64,000 nucleotides of DNA from Carettochelys insculpta (Eukaryota > Chordata > Testudines > Carettochelyidae). The position numbers and the translations under genes were made by a program. The notes beneath the pieces are model-generated. The model saw only the letters and a program-made list of their open reading frames with translations. It ran no database searches and was not told the origin of the DNA. The stretch is from contig NC_134141.1 in assembly GCF_033958435.1 (NCBI RefSeq), positions 100,481,001 to 100,545,000 on the forward strand. Direction: 5' to 3'. Of the stretch, positions 19,976 through 33,802 are shown in pieces (position 1 is the stretch's first letter; the number at the start of each line of letters is the position of its first letter).

Positions 19976-22900
19976 AGCTAAGTAGTAGTAAGCCCTTGTA
20001 GAATTCTCCACTTCCTACAGCATTGTGATTTACCATTAGGTAATTTTGGTCACAAAGGCTCCACGAACTATATTTCCCAGAATGACACCAGCAGGTTGTT
20101 CTATAGACTTGGTGATTAGAGAGAGAAAATATTCAGTGATTCTTTTTTTTCATTTAACAATATTAGAATAACCTCTTGAGGCCTCAGTGATTTTGAAAGA
20201 CATTATGCTCAGGTACTAGGACCCTTATGATCATCCCTCTCTGGAGATGCTTTGTGGATGTAAATTTTGCTCTGTTTCAGGAACTGCACACTATGTGCAG
20301 TAGCAACCTTCTCAGTCTAGTTATTAGGGTTAGGTGCTATTGTACAGTAATAATCTCATAAACCGGTTGATGACTGTAATAGACTTTGGAACCTAAAGAA
20401 TTTTCAAGTATCACTCAGTAACAGTGAAGGATAATAGAGCCTTAATTTGTTGGAATCCATAGCTGATGGAAGTAGTTACCACTTCCTTTTCTGAGGGTAG
20501 TAACTCAGGTGTTCTTAAGGAGGCATTGATAGGGACTACACCAAAGAATTACGTGTTGCTGATGACCTTGTCAATTAAAGACTGGTGTGCCATCTCCCAT
20601 TGGCAGTAATACATACAGAAGGTTGTAGCAAAGGGTGATGTCAATATGTAAAGGCTTCAGATTTTTTCTGATTCTGGTCAGTTTTGATTTAAATCTAGAT
20701 CTTTGACTGAAATTTCACTAAGGATGTTGATTAGTGATCTGCTGTTATTGAGGTCAACATGGCCATAATGAGTTTGCTAGATCTGTCAGCTGCCTATTGT
20801 ACAGTTCCTCCAAATATGTTATTGACATGTCTGAAAGCAGAGTGGTGGAACTGCTAGGGAGAGTCTTCTCTTCTTTTTTTTTATATAGAAGACCTGAGAG
20901 GATGATTTTGGGTGTCTGTTTCTCTACTTCAAGGGCAATCTTATGATGGATTTTGCAAGGTCTCTTGTTCAGGGTCTGTAAGAGGCCCTGACAAGAACTA
21001 CATAAAGTAATTTGCTACTGGCTATTCAGGAGTTCTATGGCCCATATTATATAGGAAGAGTTGTCAGTAGTGTATTCTTCACAAGGGTCCCTTCTTTGTC
21101 TGTGAGGGGCCAGATTTGTTACCCATTTGTACTCAATGCAATTCTGACATTTTTTCATGGGCACTTGAAAGGAAACCAGCTGAGTGTGGGGCAGAGTGAT
21201 GAGGGAGTTTGTTAATTGTAATATAATGAAGTAGGATTGAAGTATAATTGTACATCTGCATTTCAGTTGATTTTCACTATTTGTTGTCATTCATTATTGT
21301 GCTGTGTTAAACATTGGGAGGGAGTCCCAGCACAGATACATGCTTGTCTTAAAATGTCAAAACGAATGAATGAATAGTATTAGAATAGAATGAATAGTTG
21401 CTTAAGGCAACCCCTGAAATGTTAGTCATATGTTTTAACTTTCTCTTTTCTGTCCAAAGTGTTTTGTTGGCCTTTACTACAAAAAGAATGGAGGCAGCAT
21501 TGTTGGTTTCAGGGAAAGAAAAAGTAACTCCTTGGCCAGTTAGACGACTGGGTGGAAAGAACAAAATGAATCACAAAAGTGAAGGTTGGAGAAAAATGTG
21601 GGCATTGTGACCAGGCCTGCCAACAGGGCAGTCAAGGGGAGTGTAGCACCCATGTCTAAAAATTTGAAAGGGCCTGAAGTTTCCTGCTGCTGCCACTGCC
21701 TCTGCTGCAATGGCTGGAAACTCGACTGTCTGAATTGCCACCAAAGCACTAGAGCACTGTTTCATGTGACTCTGATGGCTGGGGATGGTGTGCCATGGTC
21801 TCGGACGATTAGTTAGGTTTTTTTTTTTTCAGGTATCAGTCATTTCATATGTATGAAAACAGCCCTCACCCTAACGTGACTAATTACGTAAATTGCAATT
21901 GATGAGCACAGACTCCCAGCCCATGTCAAAGAAATCACAGGTGGGAATTCATAAGGGTTGTGAGGGGGAAGAGAATTAAATTCACAATATGGAGGCAGAG
22001 CTTGTGGCCTCTGAAGTCACATGACTGCAGCCCCAATGGGTATGTCTCATTAACCTCAGCCACTCTGCACCACGGTTGCCTATGTGTAGAAATCACTGAG
22101 TCTGCCTTTCATGCACAGAGAGAAGTATTGGGTCTGTCTGCATGGACATGCTACATCTGCCCATTCCCATGCAGTCATTCTGTGCTGGATCACTGTATGA
22201 AGTTAGTCCACTGTAACAATTACTTGGTTGCTTTTTTGCTACCAGAGTCTAATGAGCGGAGGCCTCAACTGAATATGGCTGCCAACATTTCTGGTAGATT
22301 GAACAAAAGAGATGGAAAGAATTTATGAAACCACAGTTCAAGTACTGTCATTTTGGGTTGGAGGCACAGTGTGGATACATATGCAGGAGGGTAGATATTC
22401 AAAGTCAAGAAAAGTGTCTTCAGCTGCTTAGCTATGGAAACAGGATTTGTATAAATGGAGAAGACACGAGGCATACTCATGTGCAATTAGATCCCGTAGC
22501 CCAGTGTACAAAACAGAGTAACTGCAGTGCTATCTTAGCATGTCAGCAGGCGAGATGAGGAAACGATAAAAAGTAGACTCAAAGATAACGAGAACCGAGA
22601 GGTGTGAAGTGATCGTGCTCCTCAGATCAGCCTTTTAAGTTTCAGTGCAAGATTGACGACTTTGTCATCCTGTTTTTTGTTGAGGTGTTGAATGAATGTT
22701 TGAGAAAACAGCATTTATCACTGTTCATCAGAGTTCTTAAAAAAAAAAAAAAAGTGTTTGTACTAGGGGACCAAAGATACCAGATCTGGCCAGGTGGTTA
22801 GGAGGCAGTCAAGTATTAAAGATGAAAACACTGTGAAAGATGTATGTCAGGTGCTTGTTTTATACCAGGCAATTGTTTACATCTGTGTCCAAGTGTGCAG

Positions 22901-23724
22901 ACCTTGTTATTTGCTTTAACATGGCTGCCTACCTTTGATGATGAAGGGAGAATATTAAACATGTGAAGATACAAATCTCTGTAAGTAGTTTTTGATTTTC
23001 TAATAAACAGCAATATAATGAAAGCATTCCAATCTATTCTAAAGTGCTATATTTTTTATTAGTTCTAATTTCAGATTAAATAAGTACATGGAAGAATTTG
23101 TATAAGAGAGAGGAATGGAGAGGGGGCAGATCTGAACTGATAACTGGAGATACTCTATCCAAATAACATAAATTGAACGGTTTGCAATTAAATAGTCTAT
23201 TCAGCTAATTTTGCCTACTTTATGCTTTCAAATGATCTAATAACAGGTCCCTATATCAATTTGCTATGCATGATTGTTGGACAACTTGTCTGAACAGACT
23301 TCATCCTACAGATTGTTTGAGAAGTGTCCACTATGAGTATTAGATGTTCTCACTTCATGATTAGTTCCCTGAGTTAGAAGTTGGTTTTTTTTATTGTTGT
23401 TTCCTTGTTGGATAAACCAGCCTTCATAAACAGGAGTGTCTCAGTAAAACTGTGTGGCTTTGAACCTGTCAGGACTGGATGGGCTGAGAAAGGGAGCATT
23501 TTAAGGAAAGAAAGAAGCCAGGAGATAAGCAGGAACAGGGAATTTTAGGGTATATTTCAAAAGACGTTTTTGTTACTTGCCTTCTAATAGCTCTTGACCA
23601 AACAGGACATTCTGTTGATTGTCTTCCTTCAGTGCTGCACTACACCTGGTTCTGGGTTGCAAAATTAATTCTTACCCTTGTATCCTTTATGAAGTTCCCA
23701 TTATTGGACTATAGTAGCCACTTA
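19976..23724. other. Intron 1 DNA, nothing firmly recognised
   Basis: No exon, RNA gene or clear repeat is supported, apart from an A run at 22740-22753. A stretch at about 21600-21810 (purine-rich, with clustered GCTGCTGCC) could be an old DNA transposon piece but lacks defined ends. Confidence 0.35.
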
Positions 23725-24032
23725 GACTATGTCTATATGGCGGGCGCTATTTTGGGATATGGTGGTATCTCGAAATAGCTGCCCATGTCTAAGAAATGTG
23801 CCAGTTGTCTCAAAACAGTTTTTGAGATAACAGCCATGCTATTCTGGCATCCCTGTACACCTCATCACAGAAGCAGTGCAGGGATGCCTCAAAATAGGGC
23901 TTTATTTCAGCATGTGGTGCCATTTAGACAGCGCCACACTTATTTTGAAATGGACTTGAAATAAGGTATGGAATTTGCATAGCACAAATAGAGTAGCTTA
24001 TTTCAAGATTAGGGAGTTGTGTAGACATAGCC
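23725..24032. mobile_element. Degenerate MITE with the CTATGTCTA terminus
   Basis: Left end GACTATGTCTATATGGCGGGC and right end GTTGTGTAGACATAGCC are inverted copies of the terminus shared with the Harbinger family in this window. The interior contains motifs such as ATCTCGAAATAGC and TTTCAAGATTAG. A 3-bp target duplication is no longer clear, which fits an old copy. Confidence 0.65.
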
Positions 24033-27000
24033 ACAGTGGTCAGGCAGTGCCAGGAAAATGCTGAAAAAAGTGTAGCATTAGCTGAAAAATAAAACCCGGT
24101 GTGAGTCCTGATGGATAACTGCCACCTGAGATAATTATGTTAACAAGATTAACTACTGTGGTGGTGCAGTGGTAGAACATGTGCACATGTGGCCCCTGGA
24201 TTTTAAAATGTCATGGGTTCCTTCTTCCATTGTGAGGCAGGGAGAGACAGACTTTGAGAAGTGACAACTAATTTATGTGGTGGCTTAGTGCATTTGGTTG
24301 CTCCCTGCTCCACATGGAAGGCAGTGTCATACCTCTTGGACAGAAACACAGCAGTTGCAGAGCAACAGTATGTGTCGAATGGCCATAGTCATTGGGAGAA
24401 AGCATTTGAAAAAATCTATGGCTGCATTAGGCACTACTAGGTGAAATTTGATGGGCCGTAGTATTCGTAAGGTGAGTTTTGGTACTCTGAAATCGGGCCT
24501 GGCCTTAGGGCAAGGCAATTGACTTGGGTCACACACCTTCAGGATCCTGGACACCAACCGAAAATATCATGCACCACCCACCTGCCAGGCCCCACTGTCA
24601 ACGTTCTACCATGGGCCCTGCCTCTGCTCTTCAAGCCTTAAAATCTTTGACAAATTGGAACTGAAAGCCAGGTTTTATGAGATTCTCAGTAACTTCGGGA
24701 GTTCACAATCATTGCATCTTTACTGGGTCTGCATCACAACCTTAGAAAAAGTTATTTATATGAAGCCTGATCCCAGTCCCACTGAAATAAGTGAGAGTCT
24801 TTCCAACTGATTTCAGTGAATTGTATTAGGCCTCATCTTCTATCCAAAAAGGGCAGTCTTGTCTGAAGCTAGATAATAATCTTTCCTTTCGGTTCTATGC
24901 CAGCAGTGGAGAAATGTATACTTATAATAATAATAGCATCCTTTAACCTCCAGCATACAGCATGTTCAACTTCCTATATAGCATGGATACTTGTTAATTA
25001 TAAGGTGAAAAAAGAATTTTTAAATAATTATTTCAGCAGAAAAATTAAATTCATGCTGAATGGATTTGGGGAATTCACATCAGTTTGGACTATATAACAG
25101 GGTAGAAATCCTTCCTGTCCTGAGATTCAACACATGTATACGAGCTCTTACTTCCAGTGGTGTCTACTAGCCTCCCCTCTTTTGCTTCCTTCCAGTGCTT
25201 TTATAACTAATGGGCTACTTATCTCCTCAGTATATCACTCACCAACCCCAATCTGATTAGGTAATTGAGTAATCCATTAGGTGTTGGGAAAGAGAAGTGT
25301 CATGAGTTAGGGCTTAAATGATCAGAGTGCTAGGTCAGCTAGTGGCTCTTCACACTCAGTTGTAGAAAGATGAAACTCTGGTTTCCCACTGAGTGTGTCA
25401 CTTTGTAACTAAACTATCTTCTGACAATTTATTGGATTTAATTTTAGAATTAATTATTTAGACTTAATTCTTTTAGAATTTCAATTTGCTAATGCACATT
25501 GATACAAAGGCGTATCCTTCTTTGGCATGTTTAATGTTAATTTGTAAAGAATTTCTAAAACAGTCAGTCCAAACTAGCAGCTGTCGTATTTGCTCTGTTG
25601 GTTTGGAGATATTACATATAACATGTACAGGCCCTCTTCTTTTGTTCCTATGTTATTTTGTTGAGATGCTGTCCAAAGTGGGTGTCTCTATCACAATCCT
25701 TTGTGATAGCAAGTGACCTTTGTAATAAGCAAGTGAACAAGATTCCTGGCTTATCTTTGCCTGTGGGTGATATTCATGGGGCTTTTTGCCACTGCCATTT
25801 GCTCATATATATATTCTGCTCTACTATAGAACATCCAAAAATAAGAATCTTGTAATTATGACTTGCGTAGCACTGAAAGATTGATAGCATTTCTCTTGGC
25901 CAATTTGCAAATAGTTATGCTATTTCCTTTGGTGCATGGATGGGACTCCATTTGCCTGGAATGGGAGTTGTGCATGTACATTCAAAGTCAGGAGTTGGCT
26001 CACAATCAAAAACCTGTAAAGTGATGGGAAACTTATAAAATCTTCATCAGATAAGTGAAAGTGATAGGCCTTGTCCACATCCCTTTGAAGTTACTGAGAC
26101 TTTGGATCAGCCCCTACATGAGTTTGCATTGAAAAGATTTTGAAGGGTTTTTTTTTCAACCTTGAAAACATTTCAAATTGAGATGAATCTGACCTTCTGT
26201 CTACAGCTAGATTGTAATGCTGCTGTTTAAAGTAACACACATCATATTTCATCACCTTTTTAAAGACTCTTTAGAATCAACATTTTATTTTCTGAGCTGT
26301 TACTCTTTAGCCCAATATTCTGTGAGCTTTTCCATTGTCTCCAATGATTCATATAAGAAAATGCAGACACTCATGGAGTGAACTTCTGGTGCTCAACATG
26401 AGTTGAAGAGAGTAGAATCTGGCCCTAACTTTCGGTTGCACACAGCAACTTTTAAAGCAACCCTTGAAGTATGTCTCATGTGTGGCCTATTTTAAATACC
26501 AAATATTCTCTAAATAATGTATCTGAAACAAATGCCCCTGCGTTCTAACCTGAATCACTGTAGTGGGTCTTTCAGACAGAGAGTTTTGTGGGCTGTAGCA
26601 TAAGGATATATTGGAATCTGTTTGGCCAATAACTAATTTTAAATAGTGTTTTTGTATTTCAGTATTGTTGTTTCTTTCAGCAGCCTGGTAACTTGCGTTA
26701 GTATTATCCTCGGGCTAGCTATTTTCGGAGCAGGATGGGATGAAACCACATTCATCACCATCTTTTTGTGGATGAAGTTAATCTCCCCCTCTGTGCCTGG
26801 CCAACTAATTTAGCTAGTTAATAGGGTGCAGACCTATTAGTGCATTCCCACTTTCCAAGCCATTTGAGAATTAAAGGAGAGAGAAGGGACTTATTTCTTC
26901 TTATCCCTCTGCATAACCAAGTAAGACCTGTGGTAGTCTTGCCCTTCATTAGTTCTCTGTGGTCTTACTCCATTGAACTCTATGTTACTATAATAATGTA

Positions 27001-28744
27001 AAAGAGTCTATAACATTCCAAAAGTTTGGATGTTAGTCTCAAGTTATCCAAAAGCATGCTACTGGAAATTGGACTGGAAATCTCACATGATCCAACAAGA
27101 TTTCCAGAATTTTCTGGATTAGGCCAAGCTAAGCATGACATATCAGTAGCTTACCTTGTGGTATTTCCACTTGTGATTTAAAGCAGGAAGTGGGGAAGGC
27201 ATATGAAAATGTTAAAAACCATTTTAAAAACTTATGAATTTCTTTTTAAACAACAGAGGTTCACTCTTGGGTCAAAATTTGGGGTATGGGTCCAGGATGA
27301 CACATCTACACCGAATTATAACTTGGTGGTCTCTGCTAGATCTGTAGGAAAATAATTTTGCTTTGAGCTTTCTATCATAATTTGCACTCTTATAACTACA
27401 TTAAAATAATTATGATTACTGTCAGTGATAAAGGTTTGTTTTAATGAAAACATTTTTGAAAGACGTGTCTTCCTTAACACACTCTCAATTGCCTACTGTT
27501 ATTGCACCTGCTTCTCATTGCTCAGTCGTCAGTATGTATGTATAAGTGAGTGTAAATTACTCAAAATCTCATATAGGGCCATTTTGTATTCACTTTGCAC
27601 AGGTCTGAACAGCTACACTAGTTGTAAGGAAGCAGAGGAGCAGAATTAATGTCCTCATCCCCTTCCTCTTTTCTTCTCATCAATCCTGCAGGCCTGCAGC
27701 TTCCACCAACTGTGGCAACTGGCTAATTACTCATCCATCAACAAAACATATACATCTGATTGGCCCAACTCTCTTGAAGTCAGACCTTGGGACAATTACC
27801 CACTTTGTTGTCCACCCCTCCTCCATCCAGCCTGTGGGCCTGGCCATCCTACACCACAAAGAAAGAGAGCCTGGAATTTTATAGTCCTTTTTGATGGATA
27901 CATCTGGAATTCTCATAGCTTCTTTGAATAAGTGCAGTAATGGCTTGATAAAATATCAGATACTTTATTAATCACAAATACTAAATTATTTTCTAAGGAA
28001 CTGTGTAATTAAATTGCATACTAGCCCCAAGATTTTCTATAAATGTTTTCTTTTCAGTACAGGTGCCCAGCACTTTCATAAGAATGCAAGAAGCTTGCAA
28101 ATAGCAGTACAAAACTATGTAAGGGCTATTTTTACAGTTCCTCTGGGTAGTGTGAGATGGCCAGCCCTTCTTCTCTTACCTTGTCATTTGTATAATGAAT
28201 ACTTATATAAATTATAAAAATACCATTTATTTAAGATAAATATATGTGGTTCCTATGGGGAATATGTTTCTAGCCTTTGAGAACTATGAAGTGAACACAT
28301 GCATGGCTACAGGGCACATCTCAAGTTGATATTGGGAATGTTTCTAATTATAATGAGTTGGAAATGATTTGGGTATTGAAAACCATGCTTTTACAGTGGA
28401 TGTGGTCAAATGGGATTAGTTGTAATTGTTGCTGTTTACAGCATTATGGCTGTAAAATAATAGTGTGCTATCTGTTCTAAAACCATAATGGAGGGCACAA
28501 AGATTTTTTTTATTTTTCTTTCCAAATTCCTGCAGGACATAAAACTGGATTGAGTAACTACTAATGAGATTCCCCAAAATTGTTTCATTAGTTTTTTATA
28601 ATTACTATGAAGGCAAATTATGAACAAAATAATTTCCACTTTACATATTTTGTAGAAATTAAAAAACTGAATCAAGAATATGCTAGAGTCTCTTTATCTG
28701 TCATGCTGAAGCATATTATACTTGTGGAACATGAAACATGTCCA
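24033..28744. other. Intron 1 DNA, no supported feature
   Basis: AT-rich DNA without recognisable exons or well-defined repeats. A short tRNA-like stretch at about 24158-24230 is discussed among rejected items. Confidence 0.4.
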
Positions 28745-28885
28745 GCCTGATCCTGCAAGTCCTGGGTGTGCTGTCATTATTTATATTGCAGTAGTGCCTA
28801 CAAGTCATGAACCAGGACTCCATTACGCTGGGCATTGTATAAATGCATGGAATGATGGTTGTCCCAGATGGGAAGTTGACAAAAT
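28745..28885 (+). repeat. Old amniote interspersed repeat
   Basis: Contains TTATTTATATTGCAGTAGTG, CTCCATTACGCTGGGCATTG and GGTTGTCCCAGATGGGAAG. It shares its middle block with the repeat at 8221-8325. The exact family is uncertain. Confidence 0.55.
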
Positions 28886-30189
28886 GTATTTCATCACAAA
28901 TATTTCCATTTTCAATCTTTAAAAAAGTTATTTCAATTAGATGGTGAAAAGAACTTTAATTACAATTTTGGGATATTCTGATGTAAGACTGTGCTTCTTT
29001 CTTGATTGCTAGTTTATGTTATAATGACTTAAGTGACTAGTGCTTCTATGCAGGTGTTTTCAGCTTTTTATCAAAGGTTTTTGTTGTGAATCCATTACAT
29101 CTCATTGTTTCTGAGAGTCAGTCAATATGGCAGCTGTTTCGTAACTGATGTCAAATGAACTGGTGATAGCATCTATATTTGCATATACATATGGCTGTAT
29201 CACAGAATAAATGGGAAGACTTCATTGCCTTAAATGGACTTCCATCACAGCCCTGGAACATAACTTTCTAGTAGAGAAAAATTGTGTACAGACCTGGTCT
29301 AGTAGATTTACTTCCTTGTCTGGTGTACAGACCTGGTGTGCAGTAAATCTATATGGCATATCAACAAACTTGTCTGTTGTCTGTTACGTATTTTAGAGTG
29401 CCAGACTGCTTCTCTCTCTATGCAGTTTGGCCAAATTTGTAGTCTCTTATTTATAGAAGTTATGTTCTAGTAGAGAACAGCTCCATTGACATTTCCAAGA
29501 TTGCATGGAGTGGGAGGTGTAAGTACAGAATTTGTTGATGTTACCCACCTGGGAGTAAATTGAGAGCATACTAGGATACACGGATCTCCACTGACGTCTC
29601 CAGAAAGTTATCATATTGAACATGATTTTTTTTATGCACACTTCCAAGTTTTCAAAATATACTTACTCAGTAAGAATAAATCAAGTAACAAAGGTGATGA
29701 GAAGAAAGTGACAATAGCTTAGAATAACTCAGTCACATTTTAGGCAAATGTTACTGGGTACAGTCAAACTAATTTCAGTGCAATAACATTCATCCTGATC
29801 AGCTAGTTTCAGCTCTCTCAGTGAGGATATAATAAAGTGTGAGAATATGACCACAAGTTACAAGAAACATCTGCTGTATTTAACATTACACTGAGTATAG
29901 TTCATTGCACAGTATAAAGTATTGTATCAAAGTACAATCAAAGTGCATCATTCAAATGCAAAACAGGACTAGCTAATTCAATTACAGTTTTTGTACTTGA
30001 GCAGTATACTATCCAATTTCAAACTGCACTTGAAAATTTCACATATATGTTATATTGAAAAGTGATACTATACTGGTCAGTAGAATATTTTATTTTAACA
30101 TGTTGCAGTCTTCACAAGTACAAAACGACAAAATATAATTCCGTTTAATCAGTAACAACATCACTCTCTGGATCATCACCTTTTCGTGA
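28886..30189. other. Intron 1 DNA, nothing recognised
   Basis: AT-rich unique sequence; no coding or repeat assignment possible by eye. Confidence 0.4.
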
Positions 30190-32715
30190 ATGGGCTTGTG
30201 TGTGCCAGTGAACCCAAGAGTGATGCCATAGGGAGTGTCATACTCCAAACAGGGTCACCCATGGCAGCATGGTCAAGGAGGAGGGTGCACACAGAGAACA
30301 ATCCTAAAAGTCCTCAGCAGCAGAACAGGCAGAGGATAGCAAGGGTAAATGCTACAATGGCTGTGAAGGCAGATGAAGGCTGCAGTGGACAGGAGATTCC
30401 CAGTCATTATGGATCACTGACCTGACCCTTCTATCCATCAAGAACCATGCAGTGGCTGCAGAGCAACAGTGCTTCCACGTTAAAAGAAGTCATGTGCAGG
30501 CATCTTCCTCTGTGTACTACTCTCCTAAACTTAAGCCCTACAGCAACTGAGGAATGGCGACAGAGGGGTTCAAGTGGCCTATGTTTATGATACCACATAA
30601 AGAGGGAGCTAGAAAAGGTTTCATAAACATAGTCCTCTTCAACCCCCCTGACTGAATAACCATGTCCAGTGGGTTCACGTCTATGTGGTTGAAATCAAAC
30701 AGTAAACGTCACAACATGGAATATTCAGACTATAATGGGCAACCCAGACAGTGAGCAACTCGAAAGATGCACAGCAGTTATCACCTGCAAGTTGTCATGA
30801 TTCAGCATTGATAAAGCTGCCCTGGCAGAAATGCATAGACCAAAAGAAAGGCAGCTATGAGAAGAACGTGGGGGGTACACATTTTTCTGGAAAGGAACCC
30901 CAAAGAAGGAAAAATGAATTCATGGAATAGGATTTGCCATCAAAAAAAAAAAAGATCTTTTCTGAAGTCCCTGACTCTCCACTTGAAGTTTGCCACAAAC
31001 CAACAGGTAACTGCCATCTGTGCTTATGCACCAACTGTAGACACTGAAGATGATGTGAAGGAGAAGTTCTATACCCAATTGGACACAGTCCTGGAAAGCA
31101 TCCCCAAAGAAGACAAGGTTAGTCTCTTGAGGGACCTCAATGCCAGGGTCAGAAGACATGCGGACCTCTGGTAGACTACCATTGGGAAAGAAGTAGCTGG
31201 CAACAGCAACTCCATTGAATCACACCTCCTTATGAAATGTGTGGAACACAAGCTTGTCATCACGAACACCCTCTTCCACCAGAAAAACAAATTTAAGACC
31301 TCCTGGCAACATCCTCGATCAACACACTGGCACCTCATAGACGATGTCATCATCTGTGCTCAGTATCAGCATGATGGCCTTCTCACATGTGCAGAGACTG
31401 GTGCTGAAGGCTGCTGGACTGATCACCACCTTATTCGATCCACCATAGCAAATAGAATTGTCACCGAATGGAGAAGTCAGAGGAAACAGATCTGACAAAA
31501 GATCAAAATACAAGGCTTGAAGGACCCCATCAGGTGAATTGCTTGCAGACAGTACTACAAGAAAACTGCTGACAGTACACCCTGAAGAGGTGGAAGAACA
31601 CTGGTGTCAATTTAAAGATGCCATCACTAGAGCTTGTGAAGAAAACATTGGCTACCAGTCCAGGAAGCATTGGGACTGGTTTGAAAATTATGAAGAAATA
31701 AAATGCCTGATTGAGGCAAAAAGAAAAGCCTTTAGGGCCTGGCAAAGCAACATCAACTGGACAATGAAGAGAGAAGTGCATGCCAAGGCCAAGGTGAAAG
31801 TTCAGTGTAAAACAACGAGTCTGAAAAACCAGTGGTGAACTGAGAAGGTGCGAGAACTCCAGCATCTCACAGACATCAACGAAACAAGAGGTTTCTTCAA
31901 TTCTACTAAAGCTGTTTATGGACCAAGAAACTATAGAATCAGTACCCTGAGATTAAAGTATGGTATCCAACTCTGGAAAGACAATGAAGCCATGGCTTCT
32001 TGCTGGAGGGAGCACTATAATGAGCTCTTGAATGGCCCCTCTAGTGAAGTCTGCCTGAGACAAAGGGTCTTCAAGAACTGGGACAGCTATCCCAAGACAA
32101 AGCTCCTTGTATACCATGTAGTGGTTGTTCCAGTGCTACTTGATGGCAGTGAAATGTGGACAACATAGAAGCCTCATCTGAAGGCACTTGAAGAATATCA
32201 TCAACACTTTCTCAGGAGAATCCTAAATATCTCTTGGGAGCATAGGCGCATGAACACTAGCGTCCTGGAAGAGTTGAACATGACCAGCATTGAAGCCATT
32301 ATCGTTCATCAACAACTTCGTTGGACTGGTCTCATGGTTCAGATGTCTGATCAGCACTTCCTAAAACATATTCTGTTTTCTGAGTTGGAGGAAGAACACA
32401 GGAGCATTGGGGCCCAGCGGAAGCGATGTAAGGACATCCTGAAAGCACACATGAAAAAGTGCAGCAACGGTGTCAACACTTGGGATAACCTTGCCCAAGA
32501 CCATCCTCAGTGGAGGATGGTAATCCATGAGGGGGTGGCACAATTTGAGAGATCCCACTGCAGTGCAGGTGAGCAGAGGAGGAAAAGAAGAAAAGAGCAT
32601 CAAAAATGGCCCCCCACCCCTCCAACAGCTACCTACACCTTCCCCTTCTATTATAAGGTCTGCAGCTCCAGAATTGGGCTGACCAGCCATCAACGGACTC
32701 ACAAATAGCAGTGTG
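30190..32715 (+). pseudogene. Non-LTR retrotransposon (not CR1), RT core deleted
   Basis: A decayed LINE spread over several frames. From about 30709 the frame reads VTTWNIQTIMGNPDSEQLE, the start of an APE-type endonuclease; 30995-31170 has VTAICAYAPTVDTEDDVKEK and SLLRDLNARV; 31232-31460 has LVITNTLFHQK, HWHLIDDVII and CWTDHHLIRS, the endonuclease end. 31640-32040 corresponds to the linker before the reverse transcriptase (SRKHWDWFENYEEIKCLIEA; STKAVYGPRN; ELLNGPSSEV). The sequence then jumps at about 32050 directly to the part after the RT (TKLLVYHVVVVPVLLDGSEM; QQLRWTGLMVQMSD; RCKDILKAH). A C-terminal C2H2 finger relic (CSSRIGLTSHQRTHK) ends at 32708. The catalytic RT domain (including FADD) is missing, and there are many stops and frameshifts. 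The clade is uncertain. Confidence 0.8.
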
Positions 32716-33207
32716 ACATGAAGACATCCTACTCATTATTGAGTGACTGCCAAGAGGGAAAAGATACTTTATTAATGAAATCCCTTGAAATGCTAACATA
32801 GATTTTTTTTTATTAGAAATGGATCCAACCTGGTTTTATTGGAACCACACTAGGAATTGCAGCAAATTAAAATGTCCTTATAAATAATAGTCTGTGTTTT
32901 CCCCATTACTATCTGGCATGGAAAAAGGAAAAACATATCAATCACACAGTAGAAGGGAGAAGCTAGCATAGGAAGGAGTACTCATACCATGTATTCACTC
33001 CACCATGGGGTTGTCGTCCACAGTCACGCCACCTAGTGATGCTATGTTCTGAGTTGGAGTACTTTGAAGGAGTGAATGGCTAGCAAGGGTGGTGAGGTGG
33101 TCAAACTAGAGAGCGACTGTTCTTCATATAGAACGTGCCTGTAGGAAATCCAAAGAGAAAGTCTGAAACTATATGGATGTGGCAATAAATCTCAAAAGAG
33201 CTCTTAA

Positions 33208-33298
33208 AGACCAGATCCTCAACTGGTGTAAATTGCCTTAAGGCAACTTAAATCAATGGAGCTACACTGGTTTTGGTTACCTGAGGATCTGGCCCTAA
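33208..33298. repeat. Short palindromic interspersed repeat
   Basis: CCAGATCCTCAACTGGTGTA at the left and GGTTACCTGAGGATCTGGCC at the right are inverted copies with a spacer carrying ATCAATGGAGCTACACTGG. It belongs to the same group as 2134-2216. Confidence 0.6.
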
Positions 33299-33319
33299 TT
33301 AATTGTCAAAGTCTTGTCT

Positions 33320-33440
33320 GTGGTTATTAAGTATTATTGCCCCATTCTGTAGGTGGGAAATCCAGGCTCCTGAAAGAAGAAATGACTCAATGTCACCTCC
33401 ACTGTAATTTGGCAGCAGAGTTAGAATTAGAACTAGGGAG
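33320..33440 (-). mobile_element. MIR-like SINE fragment, reverse orientation
   Basis: Reads TTATTGCCCCATTCTGTAGG, then GAAATGACTCAATGTCACC, then GGCAGCAGAGTTAGAATTAG, the usual reverse-orientation MIR order. Confidence 0.6.
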
Positions 33441-33507
33441 CTTTGTCCCTTTGTAGCTTTAGACCTTTGTTCAGGCCTCTTCTCTTTGGCTTCACTATAC
33501 AGTTAAG

Positions 33508-33802
33508 CCATATTTACACTTACACATTTATATTTATATTGGGGCACTCAAGCAGCACAGAGTAATCCTGTAAAGACACAAACTAGAGCAGAGGAAGGAT
33601 TTTCTCCATTGCTCTAGGAGCTCCACCTCCCTGAGCAATGGCAGCTAGGTAGATGGACTCATTCTTCCATTAGGTTTGACTTAGGTTTGTCTGTATACTT
33701 GGTTAGGTTTGCATAGCTATAGCATGTAGGGGGTGTGGATTTTTCACACCCTTGAATGAGGCAGCCATGTTGATTTAGGTTTTAAGTGTAGATCAGGCTG
33801 TG
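33508..33802. mobile_element. Probable old MITE
   Basis: Left end AGCCATATTTACACTTACAC and right end TTTTAAGTGTAGATCAGGCT are roughly inverted and resemble the GTGTAGAC terminus common in this window. Degenerate; boundaries uncertain. Confidence 0.4.

Noticed and set aside
21576..21830. Possible DNA transposon piece with GCTGCTGCC clusters
   Set aside because: No pair of inverted ends or target duplication could be found.
24158..24230. tRNA-like or SINE-like stretch (GGTGGTGCAGTGGTAGAACA)
   Set aside because: The A-box fits, but the B-box is poor and no cloverleaf can be closed. It may be a decayed tRNA-derived SINE head, too weak to annotate.
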